Shown: positions 1 to 11,532, counted from the stretch's first letter. The stretch is DNA of 25,581 nt from JBDTMC01 sp039934475 (GCA_039934475.1 JBDTMC010000051.1:1-25581); one strand, 5' to 3'. Notes: generated by a model not told the origin, from the sequence alone. Program-made: numbers and translations.

Positions 1-73
1 TGACCGCGGTAAACATCGGCGTCCGCACCAGCCGGCGGACCACATGACGCAGCGATCCGATTGAGGAACCCAT
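1..73 (-). CDS. ADOP-type ABC transporter permease, N-terminal fragment (cut by window edge)
   Basis: Only the first 24 codons are inside the window, read leftward from an ATG at 73-71. The translation begins MGSSIGSLRHVVRRL and continues with VRTPMFTAV. This matches the usual opening of acidobacterial duplicated orphan permeases: a short cytoplasmic segment with an R-R-L-x-R-x-P-x-F-T-A-V pattern just before the first membrane helix. The gene would be divergent from the full-length ADOP gene starting at 172, with 98 nt between the start codons. No strong Shine-Dalgarno sequence is seen; the sequence before the ATG carries only a weak GGGGCG. The call rests on a very short stretch and needs the sequence left of the window. 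Confidence 0.55.
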   Translation of the reverse strand, partial: MGSSIGSLRHVVRRLVRTPMFTAV

Positions 74-160
74 GTTGAGTCATACGCCCCGGATGCGCCA
101 AAGTTCACATTTTTTCCACGACCCGAACTTTCCCGTACCCTGGTGCGTAATCGACAAGCA

Positions 161-166
161 AGGAGG
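161..166 (+). promoter_or_regulatory. Shine-Dalgarno fixing a TTG start
   Basis: AGGAGG lies 5 nt before the TTG at 172. This decides the start of the permease gene. No ATG near this point gives the conserved N-terminus, and the residues after the TTG (VQDLRYCVRAL) match the family's usual beginning. Confidence 0.75.
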
Positions 167-171
167 GGAAC

Positions 172-2580
172 TTGGTCCAAGATCTCCGCTATTGCGTGCG
201 CGCGTTGTCGAAAAGTCCCGGGCTCGTCGCCGCCGCTATCTTATCCCTAGGCCTCGGCATCGGCCTGAACCTCACAGTCTTCGGGATCTTCGAAGCCATG
301 TTTTTTCGCGGCGTCACCGCCGTTAGCCCCGATCGAACATTCCACCTCTGGATCGGCGGCAGCAACCGCGCGTCTTACCCGAACTATCGCGACATCCGCG
401 ATGCCAAAGTCGTTCAAGATGTCTTCGCCTACAGCCTTGCTCAGTTCACCATGGGCGAAGGCGAGAAACGGGAGCGCATCTACGCGCAATTGGTGGCCGG
501 CGACTATTTCGAGGCTCTCGGCGCGCAGCCCATGCTCGGCCGCGGCTTCAATGCCCAGGAGAAACAACCCGAGCGCGAAGCTCGCGTCGTCATCCTCTCT
601 TACGGTTATTGGCAGCAGCACTTCAATGGCGATCGCGGCGTGCTGGGACAAACGTTTCGCCTCAACACGCAGCCCTTTCAGATCGTCGGCGTCTTACCAG
701 CGACATACCGATCGATGCACGGCTTCGCCATGGAGCCGCCCTTCTACGTTCCCTATTCCGCCGCCACGGATTCCTCCTATCGCGACCGCACCAGTTCCGG
801 TCTCGAGCTTGCCTTTCGAACGCGCCCCGCGCAGACCGCCGATCAGGCTAAGGCCGCGCTTCTGTCCACAACGAAAGAATTGGAACGCCTCTATCCCAAG
901 GAGAACGGCCGCCTCAGCGAAATCCGCGTCTTCGGAATCGGCCTTGCCGACACGCTTCGCCGGGAGGGAGGCGCACAGAGAGTTGTCGCGTTCTTCGCCC
1001 TCCTCGGCGTGCTCACCGCCACCATCTTGTTGATGGCTTGCGCCAACGTCGCCGTAGTCCTCATCGCGCGCGCCGTCAACCGCCGCCGCGAGATCGCCGT
1101 TCGCCTCGCCATCGGCGCCGGCCGCCGCCGTGTCATCCAACTGTTCCTCGCCGAAGGTTTGGTTCTCAGCGTGGCCGGCCTAGGCGCGGCTTCGGTCCTC
1201 TACACCTGGGCCGTGACGCTGCTGCAGCGCCTCGATCTCCCGATGGAAATTCCTTTTGTCATTCGGCCGGAGCTGAACTGGCGCATGGCGCTCTATGCCG
1301 CCTTCATCGCCATCGGCAGTGCTTTGTTCTGCAGCCTCGGGCCAGCGCTCGAAGCCTCGCGTGCCAACGTATCGGCCGGATTGAAGAACGAAACTACCGG
1401 CTTCGGTGGCCGCTTATTCTCCTTCCGCAATATCCTCGTCATCGGCCAGGTCGCCGTCTCGCTGCTCCTGCTTGTCACCTCGCTCCTCTTCGTGCGCAGT
1501 CTCCGTGACGTTGAGAATGCCGACCCCGGTTTCAATGTCGAAAATCAGCTCCGCGCCACCGTCCAGTTCGACGATCCAAAGGCGGCCGCGGGCCGCGACG
1601 TGAATCGGGAGGTCGTCGAACGGCTGCAAAGGGTCCCCGGTGTCCGTTACGCATCCCTGGCTGCGATGTCTCCTCTCTCAGGCATGCAGTGGATCACGAA
1701 AGTGAATATCAATAAGGACGCCACGCGGTCCGCCGTGATTCAGGCGAACGGAATAGGCCCCGGCTACTTCGAAACGATGGGTATCCGAATGCTCTCTGGC
1801 CGCGCCTTCAGCACAACGGACGTCGCCACCAGCCCGCAAGTGGCGATGGTGAACGATGCGTTCGCCAAACAGTTCCTCGTTGGGCAAAACCCGCTGGGCA
1901 CGGTTCTCGAGATGGGCAAGAGTCCCACCGAAAAGGAGACATTCCAAATCGTCGGAGTCGTTGAAACCACCAAGCAGCTCTCTCTCGGCGAGGAGCCCAC
2001 GCCCGTCCTCTTCCGCCCCCTCGCCCAGGAAGACCTGCCGATTCCACCAGGAATCCACGTTCGCACCGAAGGACCCGCCGCGTCCATGGCGGAAACCATT
2101 CGCGGGGTGATTCGCGACGTCGCACCCAACGCAACAGTCGATGTGAAGACGATGCAGAACATCGTGGAGTACTCTACGTATCCCAACAAGATCGGTGCGG
2201 CGTTGCTCGGCGGTTTGGGCATGCTGGGACTGGTTCTCGCCAGCATCGGTCTCTATGGCGTGCTTGCCTACGCCGTTAGTCGTCGCATTCGCGAGATCGG
2301 CGTGCGCATAGCTCTTGGCGCATCGCCGACGCAAGTGCTTCGCGTTGTCCTCGGGCAATCGATGATGCTCGTCGGAATTGGAGTCGCCATCGGACTCGCG
2401 CTGTCGCTGGTGGCCACGCGCCCGCTCGCGTCGTTCCTGTCGTCGCGAGTCTCTGTAAGTGATCCCACAACCCTTGCAGCGGTCGCCGGGGTACTTCTCC
2501 TTACAGGACTGGCCGCGGCGTTCGTGCCGGCACGCCGTTCGCTTCGAGTCGATCCGATGGCGGCTCTTCGCTATGAGTAA
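172..2580 (+). CDS. ADOP/MacB-FtsX family ABC transporter permease
   Basis: This 802-residue inner-membrane protein is built as a duplicated MacB permease unit. The first half has a membrane helix at about 18-42, a MacB-type periplasmic core to about 245, and three FtsX-type helices at about 270-300, 328-352 and 370-392. The second half repeats the plan with a helix at about 425-447, a second periplasmic core to about 640, and helices at about 675-705, 727-752 and 770-790. It ends in the conserved PARR...DPMAALRYE tail. Each FtsX part has the cytoplasmic R-R-R-E-I-A-V-R-L-A-I-G-A type motif (RRIREIGVRIALGAS in the second half). Family members lack a fused ATPase and are thought to act with separate ATPases in efflux or envelope stress; the substrate is not known. 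No ATPase gene is visible next to it. The start is TTG with a strong ribosome binding site. Its last 80 bp are antisense to the sensor kinase gene. Confidence 0.9.
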   Translation: MVQDLRYCVRALSKSPGLVAAAILSLGLGIGLNLTVFGIFEAMFFRGVTAVSPDRTFHLWIGGSNRASYPNYRDIRDAKVVQDVFAYSLAQFTMGEGEKRERIYAQLVAGDYFEALGAQPMLGRGFNAQEKQPEREARVVILSYGYWQQHFNGDRGVLGQTFRLNTQPFQIVGVLPATYRSMHGFAMEPPFYVPYSAATDSSYRDRTSSGLELAFRTRPAQTADQAKAALLSTTKELERLYPKENGRLSEIRVFGIGLADTLRREGGAQRVVAFFALLGVLTATILLMACANVAVVLIARAVNRRREIAVRLAIGAGRRRVIQLFLAEGLVLSVAGLGAASVLYTWAVTLLQRLDLPMEIPFVIRPELNWRMALYAAFIAIGSALFCSLGPALEASRANVSAGLKNETTGFGGRLFSFRNILVIGQVAVSLLLLVTSLLFVRSLRDVENADPGFNVENQLRATVQFDDPKAAAGRDVNREVVERLQRVPGVRYASLAAMSPLSGMQWITKVNINKDATRSAVIQANGIGPGYFETMGIRMLSGRAFSTTDVATSPQVAMVNDAFAKQFLVGQNPLGTVLEMGKSPTEKETFQIVGVVETTKQLSLGEEPTPVLFRPLAQEDLPIPPGIHVRTEGPAASMAETIRGVIRDVAPNATVDVKTMQNIVEYSTYPNKIGAALLGGLGMLGLVLASIGLYGVLAYAVSRRIREIGVRIALGASPTQVLRVVLGQSMMLVGIGVAIGLALSLVATRPLASFLSSRVSVSDPTTLAAVAGVLLLTGLAAAFVPARRSLRVDPMAALRYE

Positions 2581-3985
2581 TGGCTTCCGGGGCCGGCAGG
2601 ATAGCCTCAAACACTGTTCCGCCAGGCCCCGAACTCGCCAGCTCCAAACGGCCGCCGTGCGCCTCCGCGATCCAACGCCCAATGGACAGCCCTAACCCTG
2701 CCCCTCCGGAACCCCAATTCGCGGAGCGCGACCGTGCTTTGTCCACCCGGTAGAAGCGTTCGAAAATCGATGTCTGCGCTTCCGCCGGTATTCCCGTTCC
2801 GCTATCCGCGACGCCAATCCGGTATTGGTCGCCGTCGCGTTTCAGCGTCACGTAAATCCGTGACGCCGCTGGCGTGTGCTTGATGGCGTTATCCAACAAC
2901 AGCATGAGGAGTTGGCGAATCAGATCCTCATCGCCATCGAAAGGCGATCGGGACATCTCCGCGCAAGTCACGTCCTGTCGCTTCGATGCCCCCAGCAAAC
3001 GCGCCGCGAGCACCGATTCCGCCACCGTCTCTTCCAGCGCGAACCACCGCCGGTGCAAAGCCGGCGCGCCCGAATCTGTCCTTGCCAGCAGAAACAGGTC
3101 GTTCACCACCCGTGTCAGGCGCGCCATCTGTTTCTCAATCATCTCCAGCGCCTCGCGGTATTCCGACGCTGGACGATCCGGCCCGCTGAGGTTCACTTGC
3201 GCCGCCGTAAGCGCGATCGAGACCGGCGTCCGCAGTTCGTGCGATGCATCGGCCATGAACTGTCGTTGCCTTTCAAACGAAGCCTGCAAGCGATCCAGTA
3301 ACCGGTTGAACGTACGCGCCAAACCGCCCAACTCATCGCGCGGATTGGCCACCTCGATTCGCATCGCCAGGTTACTCGATCCAATCCGGTCGGCGGCGTT
3401 CGACATCGCCACTACCGGCTGCAAGCTCTTTCGCGCCAATAGGTACCCCACCAAGGCCGCCAGCGCGACCGCAAGCGGCACAAGAACAGAGAGAGTTCGC
3501 CGCAGCAAGGCCAGTTCCGCCAACATGCTGTCCATGCGCTCCGCTACCACCACCCGATACGCCCCAGCCACTTCCGGAACGTCCACTTCCCCGGCGGCCA
3601 CGCGGGAATTGCCCGCGAGCGTGAAATAGCGCTGGCCTTTCACCGCAAACTCGGACGGCGGAGCCAGCCCGTCATAGGACGCCTTCCGCGCCACTTGACG
3701 CGATCCCTGATACACGGCAATGCCCTGCCGCGGGAAGCTCCCCTCGTGCATCGATTGCATCACTCCACGGAACGCTTCTTCTCCCGGCCACTGGCCCTTG
3801 TGCTCTTCAATCTCATGCCGCAGCGATAGCGAGATGACTTGCATGGCTGAATCCAGTTCCGAATCCAGGCGTGCCAGCGCCGCGCGTTCGAACACCTGGT
3901 AAACGCCTGCCGCGAACAGGACCAGCACCAGGGCCAATACGCCCGCGTACCACAACGTCAGCCTCAGCCGTACCGAGTTAAGCAT
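2501..3985 (-). CDS. Sensor histidine kinase, heavy-metal (CusS/CzcS-like) type
   Basis: 494-residue inner-membrane kinase. Helix 1 is at about 11-30, a periplasmic sensor region at 31-160, helix 2 at about 162-184 and HAMP to about 240. The HisKA domain has the phosphorylation site H249 in ADASHELRTP. The HATPase domain shows the N box around N366 (LLDNAIKH), the G1 box DSGTG at 394-398, an F-box FERFYR at about 408-413 and the G2 box GAGLGLS at 429-435. The periplasmic part contains spaced histidines (H57, H62, H80) that could bind metal, which is inference. The ATG has GGAGG 7 nt upstream and overlaps the response regulator gene by 8 nt, so the two are a translationally coupled pair at the end of the metal-efflux operon. 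The catalytic domain is complete by about residue 465. The last 26 residues are encoded antisense to the end of the ADOP gene and look like an accidental extension. Confidence 0.92.
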   Translation of the reverse strand: MLNSVRLRLTLWYAGVLALVLVLFAAGVYQVFERAALARLDSELDSAMQVISLSLRHEIEEHKGQWPGEEAFRGVMQSMHEGSFPRQGIAVYQGSRQVARKASYDGLAPPSEFAVKGQRYFTLAGNSRVAAGEVDVPEVAGAYRVVVAERMDSMLAELALLRRTLSVLVPLAVALAALVGYLLARKSLQPVVAMSNAADRIGSSNLAMRIEVANPRDELGGLARTFNRLLDRLQASFERQRQFMADASHELRTPVSIALTAAQVNLSGPDRPASEYREALEMIEKQMARLTRVVNDLFLLARTDSGAPALHRRWFALEETVAESVLAARLLGASKRQDVTCAEMSRSPFDGDEDLIRQLLMLLLDNAIKHTPAASRIYVTLKRDGDQYRIGVADSGTGIPAEAQTSIFERFYRVDKARSRSANWGSGGAGLGLSIGRWIAEAHGGRLELASSGPGGTVFEAILPAPEAITHSEEPPSDRLEANGVPARTPRPVL

Positions 3986-4647
3986 CGCCTGCCTCCGCGT
4001 AGCCCAACCGGTAGCCTTCCCCGCGGCGCGTCTGCAACAGCCTTGGGCCGGGCTGCCCCTCCTCCAACTTCTTTCTCAGTCGCTGGATGTAAACCTCGAT
4101 CACGTTTGAGAACGGATCGTAATTCTCATCCCACACATGCTCTGAGATCTCCGCGCGCCGCACAACTTCGCCCTTCCGGCGCGCCAGATACTCCAGCAGG
4201 GCATACTCCTTCGCCGTCAGCTCAATTGCTATGCCGTTGCGCCTCACTGTCCGTGCCCTGGTTTCCAGAATCAGGTCGCCCACCCCCAGGACGTCGCTTT
4301 CGAGTTGCGGCCCGCGCCGCAGCAAGGCCCGCACGCGCGCCAGGAGTTCGTTGAAGTCGAATGGCTTTCCAAGATAGTCGTCCGCTCCGTGATCGAGGCC
4401 GGAAATACGGTCCGGTACTTGGTCCAGCGCTGTCAACATCAGCACCGGCGTGCTGATCTTCAAGGCGCGCAACGCGTGGCAGACCTCCAGGCCGCTGCGC
4501 CCCGGCAGCATCACATCCAGCAGAATCACGTCGTAGTCGCTAACCGATGCCTTGTGAATGGCGCTGTCGCCGTCCCCGGCGATATCCACGGCGTATGTAT
4601 GCTCCCGCAGGCCTTTCGCCAACATTCGCGCCGCGTCTTCTTCGTCC

Positions 4648-4667
<20 letters not shown>
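3978..4667 (-). CDS. OmpR/PhoB-family response regulator
   Basis: 229-residue cytoplasmic DNA-binding regulator. The receiver domain (about 1-118) has the acidic pocket E7-D8-E9, the phospho-acceptor D51 in LLDVMLPG, T79 and K101 (LGKPFD). The winged-helix DNA-binding domain (about 128-222) contains ELTAKEYALLEYLARRKGEV, a recognition-helix region near 184-200 and the RRGEGYRLG wing. This is the CusR/CzcR/CopR layout. The start is GTG with AAGGA 8 nt upstream, and the first 20 nt overlap the 3' end of the RND pump gene. It is expected to be phosphorylated by the kinase that follows it and to control the operon's own promoter near 10150; the target is inferred from gene order. Confidence 0.93.
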
Positions 4668-7719
<3,052 letters not shown>

Positions 7720-7722
7720 CGT

Positions 7723-8913
7723 TTACTCCTCGGACATCGAAGCCTTCAAAAACTCGGACTTCAAGACAAACGCCCCGCGCGTGGCAACATGATCTCCCGC
7801 ACGCAAGCCGCGAGTTACTTCAAACGAGCCGTCCAATGACCGCCCCACTTGCACCGGGCGCACTTCAAACCGGTCCGGCGCGGTTTGCACAAACACAACC
7901 GTTTCGCCCCGCACGTCCTGCGTCGCTCCTTGAGGCACAAACACCGACGGCTCCGAGCCGCCAATCTCAATCTCAGCCGCGGCGTACATCTCCGGCTTAA
8001 GCTTGCCGCCGGGATTCGGCAGGTCGATTCGCACCTTCACTGTTCGCGTTGTCGGATCCAGTGATTCACCCAGCTTTCCAATACGGCCGCGGAAAGCGGT
8101 CAGGCCATATGCCTGTACTGTTACCTTCGCCGGCATGCCCGGTTTCAGCCGCGACAGATGATCTTCATTGACTTCCGCAATCGCCCACAAGGACGCCAGG
8201 TTGCTCACTACGAACAGGTCATTCGCCGGCGTCACCACCGTTCCCGGAGTTACGCCTCGCGAAAGCACCGTTCCTGAGGCTGGCGAGATAACCGGTATCA
8301 GTTCGCCTTCGTCCCCGCCGCTCGTCTCCTCCGACAGCCCCAGGAATTCGGTGAGGTGGTGACGCACCCGCTCCACTTCCACTTGCGCGTTCGACACCAT
8401 CGTCTGCGCATTCTTCAACTCGGTTTCCGAATGCTCCCACTGCTCCAGCGATCCAGCCTTGAGATCGAATAGCCTCTTCGCCCGATCCCGTGCCCGTACC
8501 GAATACGCCTCCTCGGTCCGCGCCCGCGCCAGTTCCATTTGCGCCTTCTGATACAGTGCTCGCGACTCGTGGACATCATGGCTGTGCATCCGCGCCAGCA
8601 CTGCTCCCTCGCGAACCAAGTCACCCGGATTGGCCAGTACCCTTACGATCCGCCCGTCCGTAATCGCGCCAATCCGCCACGTCTGGTTCTCATCGTTGGT
8701 CAGTCGCGCGGTGGCTCGCACTACTTCCGGTAGGGAGCGCACCGGCGCGGCCTCCACCACAACGCCGGCCGATTTTTGCGTGGCCGGATCCATCACAACG
8801 GCGTTATTGGCGTCCTTCGCCGGCCTCGCCGCGGCCTCCGCCGCCGGCGTTGCCTCTTTCCGCGAGCATCCGCCGGCACCAAGCGCCAACAGCACAATCA
8901 CAAATGTCTTCAT
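7723..8913 (-). CDS. RND efflux periplasmic adaptor lipoprotein (CzcB/CusB family)
   Basis: 396-residue membrane-fusion protein. It starts with a short hydrophobic signal and a lipobox A-G-G-C ending at C16, so it should be a lipoprotein anchored in the inner membrane. A lipoyl/barrel-sandwich half-motif follows (about 70-110, GRIVRVLANPGDLVREGAVLARM). Next is a helical hairpin rich in charged residues (about 110-200), the second lipoyl half (VISPASGTVLSRGVTPGTVV, about 210-230), a beta-barrel domain, and a C-terminal membrane-proximal domain (GETVVFVQ...FEVRPVQVG). The adaptor links the inner-membrane pump with the outer-membrane channel. No His-rich metal-binding extension of the CzcB kind is visible. 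Its ATG overlaps the stop of the outer-membrane factor gene as ATGA, and the pump gene follows 3 nt downstream. Confidence 0.92.
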   Translation of the reverse strand: MKTFVIVLLALGAGGCSRKEATPAAEAAARPAKDANNAVVMDPATQKSAGVVVEAAPVRSLPEVVRATARLTNDENQTWRIGAITDGRIVRVLANPGDLVREGAVLARMHSHDVHESRALYQKAQMELARARTEEAYSVRARDRAKRLFDLKAGSLEQWEHSETELKNAQTMVSNAQVEVERVRHHLTEFLGLSEETSGGDEGELIPVISPASGTVLSRGVTPGTVVTPANDLFVVSNLASLWAIAEVNEDHLSRLKPGMPAKVTVQAYGLTAFRGRIGKLGESLDPTTRTVKVRIDLPNPGGKLKPEMYAAAEIEIGGSEPSVFVPQGATQDVRGETVVFVQTAPDRFEVRPVQVGRSLDGSFEVTRGLRAGDHVATRGAFVLKSEFLKASMSEE

Positions 8914-10148
8914 GGATTCAATCCCACCGCCGCTTCCAGCGCGGCCACACTTTGCCGGTAGTCGGCCAGCATCTTGAAATACAGAACTTGCACTTCGATC
9001 CGCGAGCGTTCGGCGTCCAGTAGACGCAGCAGGTCTGTCCCACCCTCTCGATACGCCGCTTGCGCGATCCGCGATGATTCACTCGCCTTGCCCCGCAACC
9101 CACCTCCATCGGCAGCCCCGAACACCTGCTGCAACTGCTCTCGCCGCGAGGTTACTTCCGCCGCCGCCGTGCGGATCTCCGCCTTCGCCGCTGCCTCGGC
9201 CGAAGCCAATTCCCACTCCATCACACGCACTTCCGAGCCGGCCGCCGCAATCGAGCCCTGGTTCCGGTTCGACAAGGGAAGGTTCACTTGCACACCGCCC
9301 ACCAGCGTGTTGAATCCCGATGTCCGTTTGTAGCCGACAACGAAGTCCACTTCGGGCTTCGCATTGGCCTGCTCAACCTTCACGTAGGCCCGTGCCCGTT
9401 CCACCGCTTGCCGCGCCAGTTTCAAGTCCACCCGGTTTCCACTGGCCGTCCGAAAGTCCGTGTCGATTGCTGTCCCTGTGACTTCGCCCGGCAAATCAGC
9501 AAGTTTCACCACTGGATACTCGTTCAATCCCATCTCGCGGAAGAGGGCGATCCGGGTTCGATCCACATCGAGGGCCGCGCTCCGAATCGACACCTCCAGC
9601 CGCTCACGCTCCAGTTGCACCTTTAGCAGATCCGCCTCGGCCATCGCACCCAAGCGCACCCGCGCCTCGTGATACTCCACGATCTGCTGGAAGTTCGCCG
9701 CGTTCTCCGCGAGTAGTTGATGCACCTTCTCCGCGCCCGCCGCATTCCAGTAAGCCTGCTGCACCCGCAACCCGATCTGGCGCGCCAACACTGCCCGCTC
9801 CAACTCCGTTTGCTGCGCTCCGGCGCGCGCCAATTCCATGCGTCGCGCTCTCTTGCCACCCGTCTCCAAAGGCTGCGTCAACAGCGCGAACTGGTCCGTG
9901 TCGGTCCCCGGCCGGAAGGCTGGATTTCCGTTCAAGCGCCAGTTCTCGCTCTGCCAGCTGAATCGGGGATTTGGCCGCAAGCCGGCCTGTTGAAGGCGTC
10001 CCGCCGCCGCGTCGGAGCGAGCCGAACTGGCGTTGAGAAGCGGATGCGATTTCAGCGCGAGTTCGACCGCTTCCTGCGGCGACAGCAGCGTCTGACCCGT
10101 CGCGCAAGCCGCCGTCAAAACCAGGATAGTATGTGCAATCTTGAACAC
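8910..10148 (-). CDS. TolC-like outer-membrane efflux factor (CzcC/CusC family)
   Basis: 412-residue outer-membrane channel subunit with two outer-membrane-efflux-protein repeats. A Sec signal peptide (about 1-18, ending in CATGQ) precedes the typical LSPQEAVELALKSHPLL opening. The rest is long helices rich in Ala, Arg, Glu and Gln with the internal duplication (first repeat about 20-205, second about 230-400). The C-terminus AYREGGTDLLRLLDAERSR is also typical of the family. No lipobox is seen, unlike E. coli CusC. It is the first gene of the five-gene operon. The start is GTG without a recognisable Shine-Dalgarno sequence; a TATTCT box ends 8 nt before it, which suggests a nearly leaderless transcript. 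No other in-frame start would keep the signal peptide. Confidence 0.88.
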   Translation of the reverse strand: MFKIAHTILVLTAACATGQTLLSPQEAVELALKSHPLLNASSARSDAAAGRLQQAGLRPNPRFSWQSENWRLNGNPAFRPGTDTDQFALLTQPLETGGKRARRMELARAGAQQTELERAVLARQIGLRVQQAYWNAAGAEKVHQLLAENAANFQQIVEYHEARVRLGAMAEADLLKVQLERERLEVSIRSAALDVDRTRIALFREMGLNEYPVVKLADLPGEVTGTAIDTDFRTASGNRVDLKLARQAVERARAYVKVEQANAKPEVDFVVGYKRTSGFNTLVGGVQVNLPLSNRNQGSIAAAGSEVRVMEWELASAEAAAKAEIRTAAAEVTSRREQLQQVFGAADGGGLRGKASESSRIAQAAYREGGTDLLRLLDAERSRIEVQVLYFKMLADYRQSVAALEAAVGLNP

Positions 10149-10152
10149 CGAA

Positions 10153-10165
10153 CGCTAGAATAGCG
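10153..10165 (-). promoter_or_regulatory. Putative promoter/operator of the metal-efflux operon
   Basis: On the minus strand TATTCT (10162-10157) resembles a -10 box and ends 8 nt before the GTG start of the outer-membrane factor gene. It lies inside a perfect inverted repeat, CGCTA-3 nt-TAGCG. A second palindrome with the same core, CCGCTAGCGG, is at 10194-10203. No good -35 hexamer is seen, as expected for an activator-dependent promoter. Binding by the operon's response regulator is inference. Confidence 0.35.
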
Positions 10166-10238
10166 GTCGGCAGTTAAACCGGAGATAAACTCACCGCTAG
10201 CGGCGCTGCGAACTGTTTCAAGAGACGTCTTGCGAGCG

Positions 10239-10676
10239 CTAACAAATCCGGGGCAGTTGTTCGCCAATCGGCAGCGGGATCAATCGCGAGGTACCCAACG
10301 CCGTCTTGGCAATCAATCGCCCCGAATTCTCTTTCGTCACTCGCCCGATCAGGCAGGCATCGCGTCCTGCTGGATGGCTGCGCATGCGCGCCAGCATTGC
10401 CTCAGCCGCGCCCGCGTCCACAATCGCGACCAGCTTGCCCTCGTTGGCCACCAGCAGCGGATCCAGCCCCAGCATCTCGCAAGCCGACTGCACATCGGGC
10501 CGAATCGGCAGCAAACGGTCTTCGATCACGATCCCCACCTTCGACCGGCCCGCGATCTCATTCAACGTCGCCGATAACCCACCGCGCGTGGGATCGCGCA
10601 TCACCCGCACCGACCCGGGATCTTCCAGAATCAGCGCCGTCAATTCGTGAAGAGGTTGGCAATCGCTCTCAATGAC
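10239..10676 (-). pseudogene. hypE: hypE 3' fragment (hydrogenase maturation HypE, C-terminal part)
   Basis: About 145 codons of HypE reading leftward. Visible hallmarks are IESDCQPLHEL, MRDPTRGGLSATLNEIA, VANEGKLVAIV, HPAGRDACLIGRV and the C-terminal PRIC, whose last Cys is the residue that carries the carbamoyl/thiocyanate group in HypE. Whole HypE is about 335-350 residues. The N-terminal ATP-binding half is missing, and homology stops at about 10676 where hypF sequence begins on the other strand. The only start in the frame is a TTG at 10643, inside the family's conserved region, and no ribosome binding site is evident. In intact form the protein dehydrates a thiocarbamoyl group to make the cyanide ligand of [NiFe]-hydrogenase. 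This fragment cannot bind ATP normally and is called a pseudogene, unless the junction is an assembly error. Confidence 0.82.
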
Positions 10677-11180
10677 GCAAACCCGATCCTTATCCGCCAG
10701 ATTCAGCGCAACCTCAATTGCATCCCCACCAGCAGCCGGGGCCGCATCTTCGACGCCGTCGCATCGCTCCTCGACATCTGCCAGGAAGTCACCTTCGAAG
10801 GCGAAGCCGCCATCTTACTGGAAGCCGCCGCTCGCGCCTCAAGCGACACCGCCACTTACAAGTTGGAATGGGCCAACAGTAAATGCCTCATCGCTGAAAT
10901 CCTCGCCGACCGCAAGAAGAACGTTTCCACCGCCACCATAGCCCGGCGTTTCCACGCCGCAGTCGCGAACGCGATGCTCACTGCCTGCCAGTCCGCCCAC
11001 GAAGTCACCGGGCTCACCGCCGTAGGCCTCACCGGCGGAGTCTTCCAAAACGGCCTTTTGCTGGAGCTCGCCATCCCCCGCCTGGAAGCCGCAGGATTCA
11101 CCGTTTACACCCACCACGTTGTCCCCGCCAACGATGGGGGACTCGCGCTCGGCCAGGCCGTTATCGCCGGTCTGCGCTGA
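10671..11180 (+). pseudogene. hypF: hypF 3' fragment (carbamoyltransferase HypF, C-terminal part)
   Basis: About 170 codons matching the end of HypF. Visible hallmarks are TSSRGRIFDAVASLL, FEGEAAILLE, GLTGGVFQNGLLLE and VPANDGGLALGQAV, all in the Kae1-like carbamoyltransferase domain. Complete HypF is roughly 750 residues. The acylphosphatase, zinc-finger and YrdC-like domains and the first part of the Kae1-like domain are absent. The frame stays open to 10578, but codons before about 10671 are antisense to conserved hypE sequence, so the GTG at 10647 is not a native start. HypF normally makes the carbamoyl group that HypE converts to cyanide. With its 5' three quarters gone this is a remnant. 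Its last 20 bp overlap the DUF1801 gene tail to tail. Confidence 0.82.
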
Positions 11181-11532
11181 GGGCCACATCCTTCACCCGG
11201 AATTTCACGATTCGCGCGATCAGCTTCACCGGTACGGGCTGCGAGTAGGCAAATCGGATGGTGCTCTTGTTCACTTCGTAATGCGCCAGTTCGTCCTGAA
11301 ACTCCGTCAGCACGCGCCCCGTGATGGGATACAGCGAGTAGTGCTTCTTCCACGCCGCGAAGTAGATCAGAGGGACGTCTTGCAGCTTGTACGTAGGAAT
11401 CTTGTAGGAGATCGCTTCCTCGGCCGCCGGAACAGCCTTGCGGATCACGCCGCGCACCAACGCAAGCGTCTCTCGCACGCCCTCCGGTTGCAAGGCAATA
11501 TACTCATCCACGGATTCGAAGTCTTTAGGCAA
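11161..11532 (-). CDS. DUF1801 (YdhG-like) domain protein
   Basis: 123-residue cytoplasmic protein of the DUF1801/YdhG type, a family that includes proteins described as iron-chaperone-like in Bacillus but whose role is generally unclear. Typical features are the opening SVDEYIALQPEGVRETLALVR, the central AISYKIPTY, the YFAAWKKHYSLYP block and the C-terminal STIRF...PVPVKLIARIVKFRV. The length fits the family. The start is TTG and overlaps the reductase gene stop by 8 nt; a GGGAG sits about 11 nt upstream, so coupled translation is likely. The gene overlaps the 3' end of the hypF fragment by 20 bp on the opposite strand. Confidence 0.8.
   Translation of the reverse strand: MPKDFESVDEYIALQPEGVRETLALVRGVIRKAVPAAEEAISYKIPTYKLQDVPLIYFAAWKKHYSLYPITGRVLTEFQDELAHYEVNKSTIRFAYSQPVPVKLIARIVKFRVKDVALSADRR

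Noticed and set aside
1678..2682. 334-codon minus-strand ORF
   Set aside because: Antisense shadow of the ADOP gene. Composition is rich in Arg, His and Cys with no domain, and the plus-strand gene is clear.
10647..10670. GTG start for the hypF-derived ORF
   Set aside because: The first codons are antisense to conserved hypE sequence, so this is not a native start.
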